In this document: positions 1-10,146 of the stretch, piece by piece
Layout of the letters: each line of letters opens with the position of its first letter
Numbering within the stretch: position 1 is the stretch's first letter
Assembly (NCBI GenBank): GCA_948567375.1
Contig: OX419761.1
Location: 58,530,501 to 58,594,500, forward strand
DNA: 64,000 nucleotides
Direction of reading: 5' to 3'
Source of the DNA: Lunularia cruciata
Taxonomy: Eukaryota > Streptophyta > Marchantiopsida > Lunulariales > Lunulariaceae
The notes under the pieces: generated by a model
What the model saw: only the letters and a program-made list of their open reading frames with translations
Databases searched by the model: none
Told to the model about the DNA's origin: nothing
Translations under genes and position numbers: made by a program

Positions 1-197
1 TGGGAGTATTATATTATTATCTCTTATTTTGCAAACATATAATTATTATTTACCCTTAGAACTTCAGAAAGTGTACTCAATGTTAGATAATATCACTACA
101 TATAATAAATATATAGTCTGAATATTATATATATCATACATATAATTTATTGTTTAAATTATGGATGTTGCAATTTGATGACACATTATCAATGTCT
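1..197. other. AT-rich flank left of element A
   Basis: Very AT-rich sequence with short TA runs. I see no gene in it. It is the outer flank of the first retrotransposon and ends in CATT (198-201), which recurs just outside the other end of that element. Confidence 0.5.
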
Positions 198-201
198 CAT
201 T

Positions 202-753
202 TGTCGTGCGTATATACATCGCTACACAACATACATCGTTGTCAACATCATACACTATAAAAGCACAACTCACACATAAGTCATACATAGACTCTAAAGT
301 GCCACAATCAGATTGCTTAACACTCTCAATTCAACTCAACTCAGATCAGTACTTGATCTGTCACTCTATAAACTGCCAACAATTGGGCACTGATTATAGT
401 CAAGCCACACCCACTCAAGCATAGAGAATCCAGGTGACGCTCGCCGGCCTCTATCCACCATAGCCAGGAACTCGAAGGCTCAACATCAGAGAAGTGAGCT
501 CTCTAGAGCTCACTTCAAAACTATACCCCCTGGACTCGAGCTAGCCCTGAAACCCTAACGGTCCCGCTGACGGCACACTTGACGGTGCAAACGGTGCAAA
601 GTGACGGTGGGCCCCACCGTGAAGTCAGTACCCCGAACACGAAATCTAACCGTCGGAAAGTAGTCCCTGAGAAATAGCTAGAATAACTCTAACTACCATC
701 ACTGGAACTCCAGTGTCCGAGCATCTAGATGCAGAACTACAAATGGCGTGACA
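202..753 (-). repeat. Left (3') LTR of element A
   Basis: Shares its 307-753 part with the right LTR at the same length and about 97% identity. Its outer 105 bp (202-306) are not present in the right LTR but occur again at 756-860, on the internal side. The true LTR boundary is therefore ambiguous: either 307-753 alone, or 307-860 with an extra outer unit. Confidence 0.8.
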
Positions 754-755
754 GC

Positions 756-860
756 TGTCGTGTGTATATACATCGCTACACAACATACATCGCTGTCAAC
801 ATCATACACTATAAAAGCACAACTCACACATAAGTCATACATAGACTCTAAAGTGCCACA
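756..860 (-). repeat. Second copy of a 105-bp LTR sub-repeat
   Basis: Near-identical to 202-306 and starts and ends the same way (TGTCGTG ... TGCCACA on the plus strand). With the LTR core it makes an unusual repeat-core-repeat order at the 3' end of element A. It directly abuts a polypurine tract, which argues that this unit belongs to the real LTR. Confidence 0.8.
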
Positions 861-873
861 ATCGCCCCCCTAG
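861..873 (-). other. Polypurine tract of element A
   Basis: The minus strand reads CTAGGGGGGCGAT directly next to the LTR-type sequence starting TGTGGCAC. A G-run just inside the 3' LTR is the expected plus-strand primer of an LTR retrotransposon. Confidence 0.6.
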
Positions 874-1029
874 TTGGCGGTTAGGTCCCTCTAACTCCAG
901 ATAGCCATCTACTCTAAGTATATGGTATACCCTCTAATGGGCAAAGATCAGGAGGCCGGGTGCTATGGAGCCCCATCGTTAGTCGCCTGTCTGCAATCTA
1001 TACCATATAAAGAATGAACTAGCTATAGG

Positions 1030-3105
1030 TCAAGTACATCTAGGACATAACCACTATCCCTGAGGAACCACCGTGAGGGGAGGAGTCATACATGCCATAT
1101 GCCATCCTCTCGAACAGCTATCACACACTAACATAGTAGCAGCTCCACCAGAAGAGCCACATAACATACACCTCAAGCCTGCACGTACAAGTGCCAAGCT
1201 TGGGTCCATAGTACCATCAATGTTTGGGAGGTGGCATGGCGCACAATTGCGCACATGATCCTTCCAAACAACACCATCACGTCCTTCTAACACAAGGACT
1301 CCAGATGGCAAAACCTCGCGCACTCTCAAGATAGTGCGGCCTGTAGAAACATCAAGTGTCGTCGGTGCTGTCTGCTGTAGATATACATAGTCGCCTGGAT
1401 GAAATCGACGGATGGAGGGTCTATAACCTCCTCCTTGAATGGTAGCATAGCGTAAAGTATCTCTATGCTGAGCAATCGCCAAGTTCTCGAAGGCCATCGG
1501 CATCACTCTCCGAAAGATCTCTGCCCGCTGAGAACATGCGCTCATCCATACATCAAGGTCATCCAAGTCCAAAACTACAGTAGCATCTCGACGAATGGCT
1601 GCAGGTAAATCTGGATCTCGTCCATAGAGTAGAAAGTATGGAGAGAAGGATGCTAAGGAGGCTTGCCGGCTGAACCGATAGCCCATGGCCAACCAAGGTA
1701 ACTGGAGATCCCAATCTCCCAAGTGGCCTCTCTGCAAACCATACTTTCTCAATCCTCTCTTCACCATCTGAACCACTCTCTCTACTAAGCCATCTGCCTC
1801 AGGGTGATCTCGGGATGTAGTACGATGATCAATCAAAGCCTTGTCACACAAGACCTGAAACTCTCCCAAGAACTCTATACCCTGATCAGTCAAAACCTCA
1901 GCTGGTGCACCAAAATGACTAAGAACTCGATCCAAGAACGAGTAAGCTGTCCCTTCACTAGACTTGTCAGGAAGTGCCACCAACTCAATCCACTTGGAGA
2001 AGTGCTCCACCATCACCAAAACATACCGATGATGTCTCACAGTCAGCGGTAAAGGTCCGGTGAAGTCCAAACTCCAACGGTAACCCAATCCCATGATAGG
2101 TAATGGGTGTAACTGTGGCGTAGGAGCATTGAATGATGCTCTAACTCGGTCACAAACCACACATCTAGCAACAAACTGTTGTACCTCGGTCTGCATACCG
2201 CGCCACCAATAATGACTCTGGAGTAAGCTATATGTATGCTTTACTCCAAAATGTCCTAGCTCCTCATGAGCATGACGGACCAACTGTGGTCTCTGTGATG
2301 GAAGTGGTACTACTCGCACTCTACCATCCTCCCATACACGCAAAAGGTGTCTACCCTCCAATCTGAACCGTCTGGCTCGCTGAAGAACACGGTCTCTCTC
2401 CTTGGCCCCAACTGTGCCACCCACAACACCAGTGCGAAGATAGTCCATCACTAAGACATCATCATGAATGTCTCGTTGAACTGTACCAATATCTTCACTC
2501 TCTGGATCTGTGACCTCAATAACTCCTCCTGTATGCGCTGAGAGAGATACCACCAATGTCTCTGCAAATATACACAGAAAGGCTGATGCATGCCAACCTG
2601 GCACCATCTCCTCATCTGTCTCACCATGCCAACGTGCTCCGGTCTGATCCTGCTGGCTGGGACATGGGTTTCTACTCAACCCATCTGCATCACGGTTCAC
2701 CACTCCAGGTCTGTGAACAACCGTGAAATCATACTCCTGTAAAATCAGAGCCCATCGTGCAAGCTTCCCTGAAAGCTTGTCGGACTCCATCAACCACTTC
2801 AGCGGTTGATGATCAGTGATGAGAGTGAAGGGGTTACCAAACAGGTAACATCGGAAATGTGCTACTGCCCAAACTGCTGCCAAGCACTCTCCCTCATATG
2901 AACTATACTTTGCCTCTGCTGAATTGTTGGAGCGACTAGCATAGGCCACCACAAACTCCTTCTCCTCATCATCATGTTGGGTGAGCACCGCTCCAAGCCC
3001 CAACATACTCCAATCAGTGTGAACCTGAAATGGTCGTCCCCTAATCGGTCTCCTCAAAATAGGAGCAGATGTCAACCTCTCCTTGAGCTCTACAAAAGCT
3101 CTCTC
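1030..3105 (-). pseudogene. Element A Pol, C-terminal part: RNase H, integrase, PHD finger
   Basis: In the same frame as the upstream RT part and separated from it by a single TAG (3106-3108). The first 120 residues are RNase H (TDWS in place of the usual TDAS, YEGECLAAVWAV, LITDHQPLKWL). The integrase follows: an HHCC zinc region (HAHEELGHFG ... CVVCDRV), then a DDE core with LDFTGPL, VLTDQGIEF and DHPEADGLVERV. The last 45 residues form a PHD finger, CMLC ... CDSC ... HMAC, whose final WLCPRC lies beyond a TAG at 1054-1056 and is followed by a TGA at 1030-1032. Without reading past that TAG the finger lacks its last zinc ligands. A PHD finger here sits where chromoviruses carry a chromodomain, so a chromatin-targeting role is a reasonable inference. 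Confidence 0.88.
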
Positions 3106-4143
3106 CTACTCATCTCCCCAACACCACTCCTGTGTAAGCTTGGTCAGCTTCGTCAAGGCCTTGGCAATGGCACTAAATCCTCTAACATAGCGGCGATAGA
3201 AGTTTGCCAACCCAAGGAATGCTCGCACTCTGCTCACATCCGTAGGCCGAGGAATACGTGCAATAGCCTCCACCTTGGTCTGCTGAACACCAAGTCCTCC
3301 GGGGTAGATAGTGTGACCCAAATACTCAACCTGCTCATGGAAGAACCTACACTTCCCAGGATGTAATTTGAGTCCATGAGATCTCAACCTCTCAAACACC
3401 TCCAACAACTGTCTCTCATGCTCCTCCACAGTAGTGCTATAAACCAAAATGTCATCAATATAGCACCGAGCAAAATCCAATCCAGCTAGGATCCTATCCA
3501 TGACCCTCTGGAACTCAACAGGAGCGTTCTTCAACCCAAATGGTAAGAACTTCCACTGATATAACACATCCTTGCCGTGAGGATCAATAGCCCAAAATGC
3601 TATCTTGGACTTATACTCCTCCCTGATCGGCAACTGATGATATCCCGCTCGAAGATCCAAAGTACTGAAGACCTTTGCATGCCCAATTGCATAAAAAATC
3701 TCCTCCGGTGTAGGCATGGCATACCGATCAGCCCTGGTCTGTCGGTTGATAGGACGGTAATCTCCACACATCCGCCTATCTGTATAGTTGCCATGCATAT
3801 CCTTCTTGGCTGGCATCACTGTCGCTGATGCATACTCTCCATGTGAAATCTCCACCAAACCAGCCTCAAAAAGGTCACTACTCCGGCTCTGAATCAATGT
3901 CCTCTCCATCTCACTATATCGATAAGGACGTCGGAAAACAGGTGTGTCGCTAGTCAGCTCAATCCGTATACCAGGTCCCTTCAGAGCACCCAAATCCTTC
4001 ATACTGAAGGCAAAACAACTTGTGTGACTCCTCAAGAACCTCCAAACCCTCCGTCTTTCCTCTCCAGTAAGCTTGGGTCCAAGATCTGGCTCCCAAGTAT
4101 CCTCTATAACTGTAGTAGGAGTGGAAGACGTACTGACTGGCTG
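3106..4143 (-). pseudogene. Element A Pol, reverse transcriptase
   Basis: Ty3/Gypsy reverse transcriptase, in frame with the blocks on both sides and bounded by TAG codons at 4144-4146 and 3106-3108. Recognisable blocks are the PVFRRPYRYS entry, GDYRPINRQT, FSTLDLRAGYHQL (catalytic D), LPFGLKNAPVEFQ, the YIDDILVYS active site (two D) and LGHTIYPGG, then the connection region FLGLANFYRRYVRGFS. All catalytic aspartates are present. The only visible defect is the flanking TAG codons. The protein copies the element RNA into DNA in the cytoplasmic particle. Confidence 0.9.
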
Positions 4144-4851
4144 CTACACTGGGCCCTTGAGAGCAATGGTGTCATGCTCCCGACCACTAGAGGTCCCAAC
4201 CTCTGTGTGAAAAACTCCCTCCACTCTGGCTGCAAGCTCCATACGTCCTCTGGCTGCATCCCATGTGGACCAAGGGTGTAATCCAAGTAGCCTACGCTCA
4301 CCTGGATGGACTCCAAGTAGACCACTCTCCCTAGTAGCTACTGGATGTGTCCCAAGAATACCATGTCCACTCGGTCCATCGCCCCCAGCATGTGCCTGAA
4401 TCGTCTTGATAGGCACAGGGCTCACAAGTGTCCGAGTGGTGATGCCTACCAAGCGCATCCTACGCTGCTCTGCCAAACCAAGGCTCACAATCCAGGTCAA
4501 ACAGTTCAGGTCCATAGCCTGACCTAACACCTGACGCCTGGATGCCTCTGACACTGCTGGAACAACGGTAATACCGGTGCAAAAACCCATCGCCCGCTCT
4601 CTCTCATCAGCATTGGGCTCCACCAACTGCTGTAACTGTGAGTCCCAAACAAGTCCAGGTCCTCCCTCTCGAAAAGCATGAGAGCCTGGGAAACTCATGA
4701 GTGTGGGAAATGCAGCTCTAGGCTGTCCAACTAGGTTCACCACTGCCATAGGTGACCTATCAGCCACTACCACTGTCTGAGACTGACGTCCAGCATCCAA
4801 GATATCATCAACAAGAATGTGGTCTAGTCGTTGAATCCCATCATAACTACG
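4144..4851 (-). pseudogene. Element A methyltransferase, C-terminal half (motifs IX-X), then linker to RT
   Basis: Continues the methyltransferase in the same frame after a TAG at 4852-4854. About 20 codons after that stop the block resumes with a target-recognition-like segment (AFPTLMSFPGSHAFREGGPG), then ERERAMGFCTGIT, which fits motif IX of DNMT3/DRM-type enzymes, and SEASRRQVLGQAMDLN, which fits motif X (the R..LLG.A.. pattern). The remainder is a low-similarity linker ending at TAG 4144-4146, which is followed by CAG CCA. Together with the upstream block this gives motifs I-X in canonical, non-permuted order, unlike plant DRM enzymes where the order is rearranged. Family assignment is by eye. 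Confidence 0.72.
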
Positions 4852-7800
4852 CTATAGAACCTCTCTGGGTAAGAGGTTCATCCACCAAAGACGAAGACGA
4901 TGAGCCCGTGATCCCACTCTGGCTGCATCTAACAATACAGTAGGTCCCATCCAAGAATGGACCTGATGTGTACTCGCCACCACTCTAGTGCGAGAATCAC
5001 CCATCAATGGAACGTTCTCCAAAAGGTAAGCTGGAGAAACAGACTGATGAACCTGGAGATGTCGTAATATCCGTAATATCTCCCAAAACACACCAGAATG
5101 AGGATCCTGAAGACCCAAACCACGGCCCGCACGTGTATGTCCCTGACATGGCCATCCAGAAATCACCAAGTGAACAGGCCCATGTCTCTCTAGGTCATGC
5201 GCCCCCAGTAAGGAAATGTCTCTTGGTAAGGCCTTCTGGTAACCTCTGACTGCTGACATCGGTAATAACTCCGGATACCGATAGGCCAAGTGTGCCACAT
5301 GATGTAGAGAGACTCGCCTAGCAGTCTCATCTCTCTCTACATACAAGTACCTCTGTACTCGGATACCCGCTTGTAACACCGCAGCTAGTCCGGTGCTGAT
5401 CCCACCAAACAACTCCAATAGGCATATCCCCTCTACTGGGTACTGCCAAGCAATGAGTGTGGTATCCAGAGGTGTCAAAGCAATCGCCTCTGGAGGCTCA
5501 TCCTCACACTCATCCCCTGATGGTACGAAGGCTCCACTCCAAGCCTGCTGCACCAACTGATCTGCATGCTGCTGCAATGCCTCCTCTGAACTCCACAATG
5601 GAACATCCAAGGTGGATGGAACAATCCCACTCGTACTCCATAGCCGAGTGATCTCCTCTGGTACTGGAGTATCCTCTGCATGGGCGTTCCCCTCCAACAA
5701 GTCACCAGGCCAAGTGACTGCACCGCTGAAAGCCAAAACTGATGCTGCCATGGTCCCGGACTGTAGTGAGCCAAGACTGCCACTATTGAAATGTACTGGT
5801 AGACGACATACCCGTCCCTCACCAGACTGCCAACCAGGTCTATAAGAGGCTGTCTCCTCCCAATAGTCAATACTGAAACCCATGGGGTATAACACTACTC
5901 CCCCAACTAGCACATCATATGACTCAGCTATCGTCACAATAGCCTGAGCTCTCACCACCGAGCTATCAGTCGGATGACCAGGCTGAACCTGGACAACAAG
6001 CTCTCCATGTGTGATGTACTGTGTCGAACCACCACCAAGAGATGTCTGGATCTGAAATGGACACCTCTCCACATCGGTCTTCCGTAACTCCAGACCAACA
6101 ACTGCAGCCTTCCCCAACATAAGGGGCTGCGCACCAGAGTCTAACAAGACTCTCTGTGGTGTATAGACCTTCCCTAAAGGTCCTACCAAACGAAAGACCC
6201 CCCTCTGGATATCCAATAGGACAACACCAGGTGTAAACCTTGCTCTCTCAAAGGCCGGTCTAGTTGGCAACTCCTCCAGTCTAGCCGCTGCTGCCTGCCA
6301 TAAACCACTGGTTGCTGAACGGATCCCATGCTCCTCAACCAAGTCAGCTCCACTACCAACCACCTCTGCTCTAGTAGTAGGAACTGCACCATCCCTACTC
6401 TCACACAACGTGGCAGCCAACCGGAACACTGGGGCTGGGTCAACTCCCAATGTAAACATGTCATTGGCTGAAAATAAAGGATGCCGCATAATCAGCTGAG
6501 CCACCCCCAACATCATGCTAGACTCAGTCTGTGTAGTAGCAGGTGGCTGACTAGCAGGTACTCCATCAGGTACTCCATCACCACCTACCACACCTGCACT
6601 GGGACGTCTAGGAACCATGGATGTCGTCTGCAATGCCTTAGATAGCGTGAAAGACTGGGGAAGTCTGACCTGTCTCCCAACCTCTCCTCTCTGTGGGTCC
6701 AACTCCACTGATGCTCCTCTAAGCTCTGGAGCATGTACTGCACTCCTAGTCACTGCTGTAGATGCATCCACTTGTGCTGCTCCGCACATGAAGTCCAAAG
6801 CATCTCTATCACCAGCATATGAGGTGGAAGCCTCAGCACCCGAATCTGATCTCCTCTGAGCAATAGCCATACTAGCCAATCTCTGCTCCAACTGCTCAAT
6901 CCGAGTAGCCATAGTTGTGTCAGAAGTAAGGGCAGGTACTGCACCCCTACTAGGTGTAGATCCTCTACCACCACCTCTACCACCTCGTCCTCCATGAACT
7001 GGAGCTCCTCTACTACCTATCATAGCAGCCCTACCACTCCGTAACTCCGGGTGTAGGTCAAAACACCGGTCACTAGTATGACCAAATCTATGGCAGTGCT
7101 CACACTGCCTCTGTGCTGGCTGTGATGCACCAGAGGTATCAGGTCCACTGCCCTGAGTACACTCTCTCCTATGGTGAGGTCCACCACAAGTCCAACAAGC
7201 AACACCACCACTCACTGGCTGCTGCTGACCCGAAAATGAGGGTAAGGGTCTAACTCCACTAGGCCCTCCACTCGCTCCATAGGATCTGGGCTGTCCACCC
7301 TGTCCTCGAAAACCAATTGGGCGTGGTGCACTCTGCTGCACTCTAGAAGAAGTCACAACCGTGGATGAGGTCTCTCTACCAAATCCAGCTGTCACCACTC
7401 TCTCCTCCACCATGTTGAGCTCAATACGCTCAGCCAAACCAAAGACTACTACCAAAGTGGGCGAAGTAGCCTGCAACAACGTAGCATCACGAACTCTACG
7501 TCGCAACTCCCTGTCTAGTATCCCATACCAAAACTGGACTGCCTGGGCCTCAGTAACTCCCTGAGTGAAACTGATCAGCCGCCTCATGCGAGTATATGCC
7601 TCGCGTAGGCTCTCTCCAGCCTTCCGCTGGAACTCCTGCAAGCTCCTCAGCTTGTCAGTCCGCACTCCCTGGTAGTTCTGCCATAAACATAGGAAGAACT
7701 CCACCATGGGGTTAAACCCCGGTACCACACCACCTCCTGCAGCGGTACCTCCACTCGTAGTAGCACTATCTCCAGCTAGTGCACCTCCACTAGCTCCACC

Positions 7801-8025
7801 AACACTACTCGAGCTAGAACTCGTGGGTACAGCCGATCTACTCCTGGCCACCGAGCCTGAAGTGATGGAGACATAGTGTGGAGACCAATACTGTCTCCAT
7901 AACTCAATCTCCTCCAAATGAGCTCTCCTAAACTCATGGTAATCATCCATCGGTGGACCCTCCAAGTGCTGAAACAACCCCTTCCATGCCATGAAAGGTG
8001 TGAACAAAGTCGGGTTCCGCATCTG
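4852..8025 (-). pseudogene. Element A Gag, protease and DNA methyltransferase (motifs I-VIII)
   Basis: A 1,056-residue open block on the minus strand. Gag capsid sequence (around residues 120-190, e.g. FQRKAGESLREAYTRMRRLI) is followed by two zinc knuckles, CWTCGGPHHRREC near residue 275 and CEHCHRFGHTSDRC near 310. The retroviral-type aspartic protease has LLDSGAQPL near 625 and DVLVGGVVLYPMGF later. From about residue 865 a cytosine-5 methyltransferase begins: motif I LLELFGGISTGL, motif II YVERDETARR, motif IV with the catalytic cysteine ISGWPCQGHTRAG (near 957), motif VI LLENVP (near 1002), motif VIII SRAHRLRLWW (near 1040). The enzyme should transfer a methyl group from S-adenosylmethionine to cytosine C5. 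It lies between protease and RT. All catalytic motifs look intact. The closest type by eye is DNMT3-like. Confidence 0.88.
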
Positions 8026-8229
8026 CTACAGATCACACCAACTATCGAACTCCTGGATGAAGTCATCCAACTCAATGGTACCCACTATACCAGAGTAACG
8101 CCTAGGGCCTTTGGAGGCCCCATAAATCTCGTCCATGTCCCACAACAACGGTGTGGACACACCAAGTGCACTCTCAACTGAATCAGCTCCTGTGTCAAAC
8201 TCCAACTCAGAGTCAATCTCCTCCCTCAT
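8026..8229 (-). pseudogene. Element A Gag, N-terminal segment
   Basis: Same frame as the large Gag block. The frame is open upstream to a TAG at 8440-8442 and the first ATG in it is at 8229 (MREEIDSELEFD), which I take as the start. An acidic N-terminus leads to DDFIQEFDSWCDL, then TAG (8026-8028), then the Gag sequence continues with QMRNPTLF. A Gag N-terminus running into capsid is expected here, so the TAG is either a nonsense mutation of CAG or a tolerated stop. Confidence 0.7.
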
Positions 8230-9664
8230 TGGGACCTGAGATACAGGCTGATACCGAGCACCACTCCGAGTAAACCCACTGCGTACTGCAGGGCTAACTC
8301 CTCTGGAATCTCCAAAGAACTCCGTCGTGACCACGTAACTGCAACAGCAAACCCGAACCACCAACTGCAACCGCAAGTCGCAACTGCAAGTGCCCCACCA
8401 AGTGCCAACACCAACTAGACACCACCCACTAATGTAACTCTAACCGAGATAACTACACTAGGGGAAGGGCAACCTGTAACCTGCCATCATAACACGCACT
8501 CTCACGGTCTGCAGGTCATCACTTCCTGCCTCACCGGAGAGAAACAAAGGTAGTCTGACTGGTCATCACTCCAGCCTCACCACCGAGAGCACACCAGAGC
8601 ACCAACGCTCAAAAGTCAAGGCACCTCACACAAATGTGGTGCACAAACAGGAAGCAGAGAATGGAGGGGATCCAATCACAAGAAATCTAAACAAAAACCC
8701 TCCATCTCATAACACAACATGGGACTGACTCTGCCACCATTTGGCATTTGACATAAGAGTAGTTCGTATCTAAGTCCTAAGCTACCAGGATCACCAAGAA
8801 TGGGATCAAACTGCCTCTCCTAGCCAAAGCTACATGTGTATAGATAACAGTGGCACAGTCACTATGACAACAAGTGAGGGTGGACCAGTTGGCTAGGGCA
8901 CCAGTCTAGGAACAAGAGATCTAGGGGTCAAACCCTGTTGCGCACAATCTAGCAAGAAAGGCAGATTTTGCCAACCAATGACCAAGATCTACACTAAACT
9001 AGCTAGCCTCACGCCAGCAAGCTGGCTTGCTGGCCCTTCTAGGCCTTCGTAGCCTCTCATAGCCCACAGCCCTATGCCTCGAAGCCTCGAAACGCCAAAA
9101 TTCAGCCAAATGAGGCCTTTCTTGTTGCCACTTCGAACCTCCTCCAAAATTGGCGAAACTTCTCCAAATCTGCGAAACTCCTCCAAACTAGCGAAACTTC
9201 TCCAAATCTGGCCAAACAGCAAAACTCCTCCAATTCTGGCCCAAAATCTAACGTAAATCTGACGTAAACCCTAAAGATGGATGTCCGCCAAATCCCCCGC
9301 TAACTTTCCACTCGAGCCAAATTGACAAAACGGGTTTTTCCAAATCACAATTTCATGAGAAGAGCTTTCCAACTCCACCTTCAATTTCACTTTCTGAGCC
9401 CAACTCGCAGCAAATTGGTCCTGCCTTCACCTCTTGAGCTCAAAATCACAACACTGCTCGAAAATTGCTCCTTCTTTGCTCGAAATTTGGCCAGCGCTTC
9501 CGCACACCGTCCGCCTAACTGCCAAATTTGCATCGACTACACGAGCTTCTGCACACTAGGGAAACACAGAACCTGAATCGAGCTACCACGATCCACCGAG
9601 CTTGGAGATACCACCAACACTCAACGTTCCTACACCCGATTTCCCCCTGACTTCACTTCTCTGA
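8230..9664 (-). other. 5' leader of element A
   Basis: About 1.4 kb between the 5' LTR and the Gag start. No coding sequence is recognisable. 8460-8530 is clearly similar to 41905-41965 (shared TGTAACCT, CATCATAACA and GGTCATCACTTCC in the same order), so this leader is related to an older element further right. The stretch next to the LTR reads ATCAGAG on the minus strand, a weak match to an initiator-Met primer-binding site. Confidence 0.6.
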
Positions 9665-10115
9665 TGTAATCAGATTGCTTAACACTCTCAACTCAACTCA
9701 ACTCAGATCAGTACTTGATCTGTCACTCTATAAACTGCCAACAACTGGGCATTGATTAAACTCAAGCCACACCCACTCAAGCATAGAGAATCCAGGTGAC
9801 GCTCGCCGGCCTCTGTCCACCATAGCCAGGAACTCGAAGGCTCAACATCAGAGAAGTGAGCTCTCTGGAGCTCACTTCGAAACTATACCCCCTGGACTCG
9901 AGCTAGCCCTGAAACCCTAACGGTCCCGCTGATGGCACACTTGACGGTGCAAACGGTGCAAAGTGACGGTGGGCCCCACCGTGAAGTCAGTACCCCGAAC
10001 ACGAAATCTAACCGTCGGAAAGTAGTCCCTGAGAAACAGCTAGAATAACTCTAACTACCATCACTGGAAATCTAGTGTCCGAGCATCTAGATGCGGAACT
10101 ACAAATGGCGTGACA
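9665..10115 (-). repeat. Right (5') LTR of element A
   Basis: 451 bp. On the minus strand it begins TGTCACGCC and ends TTACA, so it has TG...CA termini. It matches the core of the left LTR over 447 bp with about 14 differences. It lacks the 105-bp sub-repeat found twice on the left, and CATT follows it outside (10116-10119). Confidence 0.85.
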
Positions 10116-10146
10116 CATTCTTCAAGATTATAAGTTCGTGGTATTG

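Larger units (their letters stand above)
202..10115 (-). mobile_element. Ty3/Gypsy LTR retrotransposon A with DNA methyltransferase and PHD finger
   Basis: A nearly complete LTR retrotransposon read on the minus strand. Seen directly: a 447-bp core repeated at 307-753 and 9669-10115 (about 97% identical by eye), TG...CA ends, the tetranucleotide CATT on both outer sides (198-201 and 10116-10119), and one internal reading frame in the order Gag, CCHC knuckles, protease, cytosine-5 methyltransferase, reverse transcriptase, RNase H, integrase, PHD finger. RT before integrase places it in Ty3/Gypsy. All coding blocks are in one frame from the first ATG at 8229 to a TGA at 1030-1032 (7.2 kb), interrupted only by five TAG codons (8026-8028, 4852-4854, 4144-4146, 3106-3108, 1054-1056). 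The coding region has clearly more G+C than the repeats to its right. High LTR identity suggests a fairly recent insertion. Confidence 0.93.

Noticed and set aside
301-380. Plus-strand TATA-like words (CTATAAA) in the element A LTR, suggesting a plus-strand promoter
   Set aside because: All element A genes are on the minus strand and the words are short. Antisense promoter activity cannot be judged from this.
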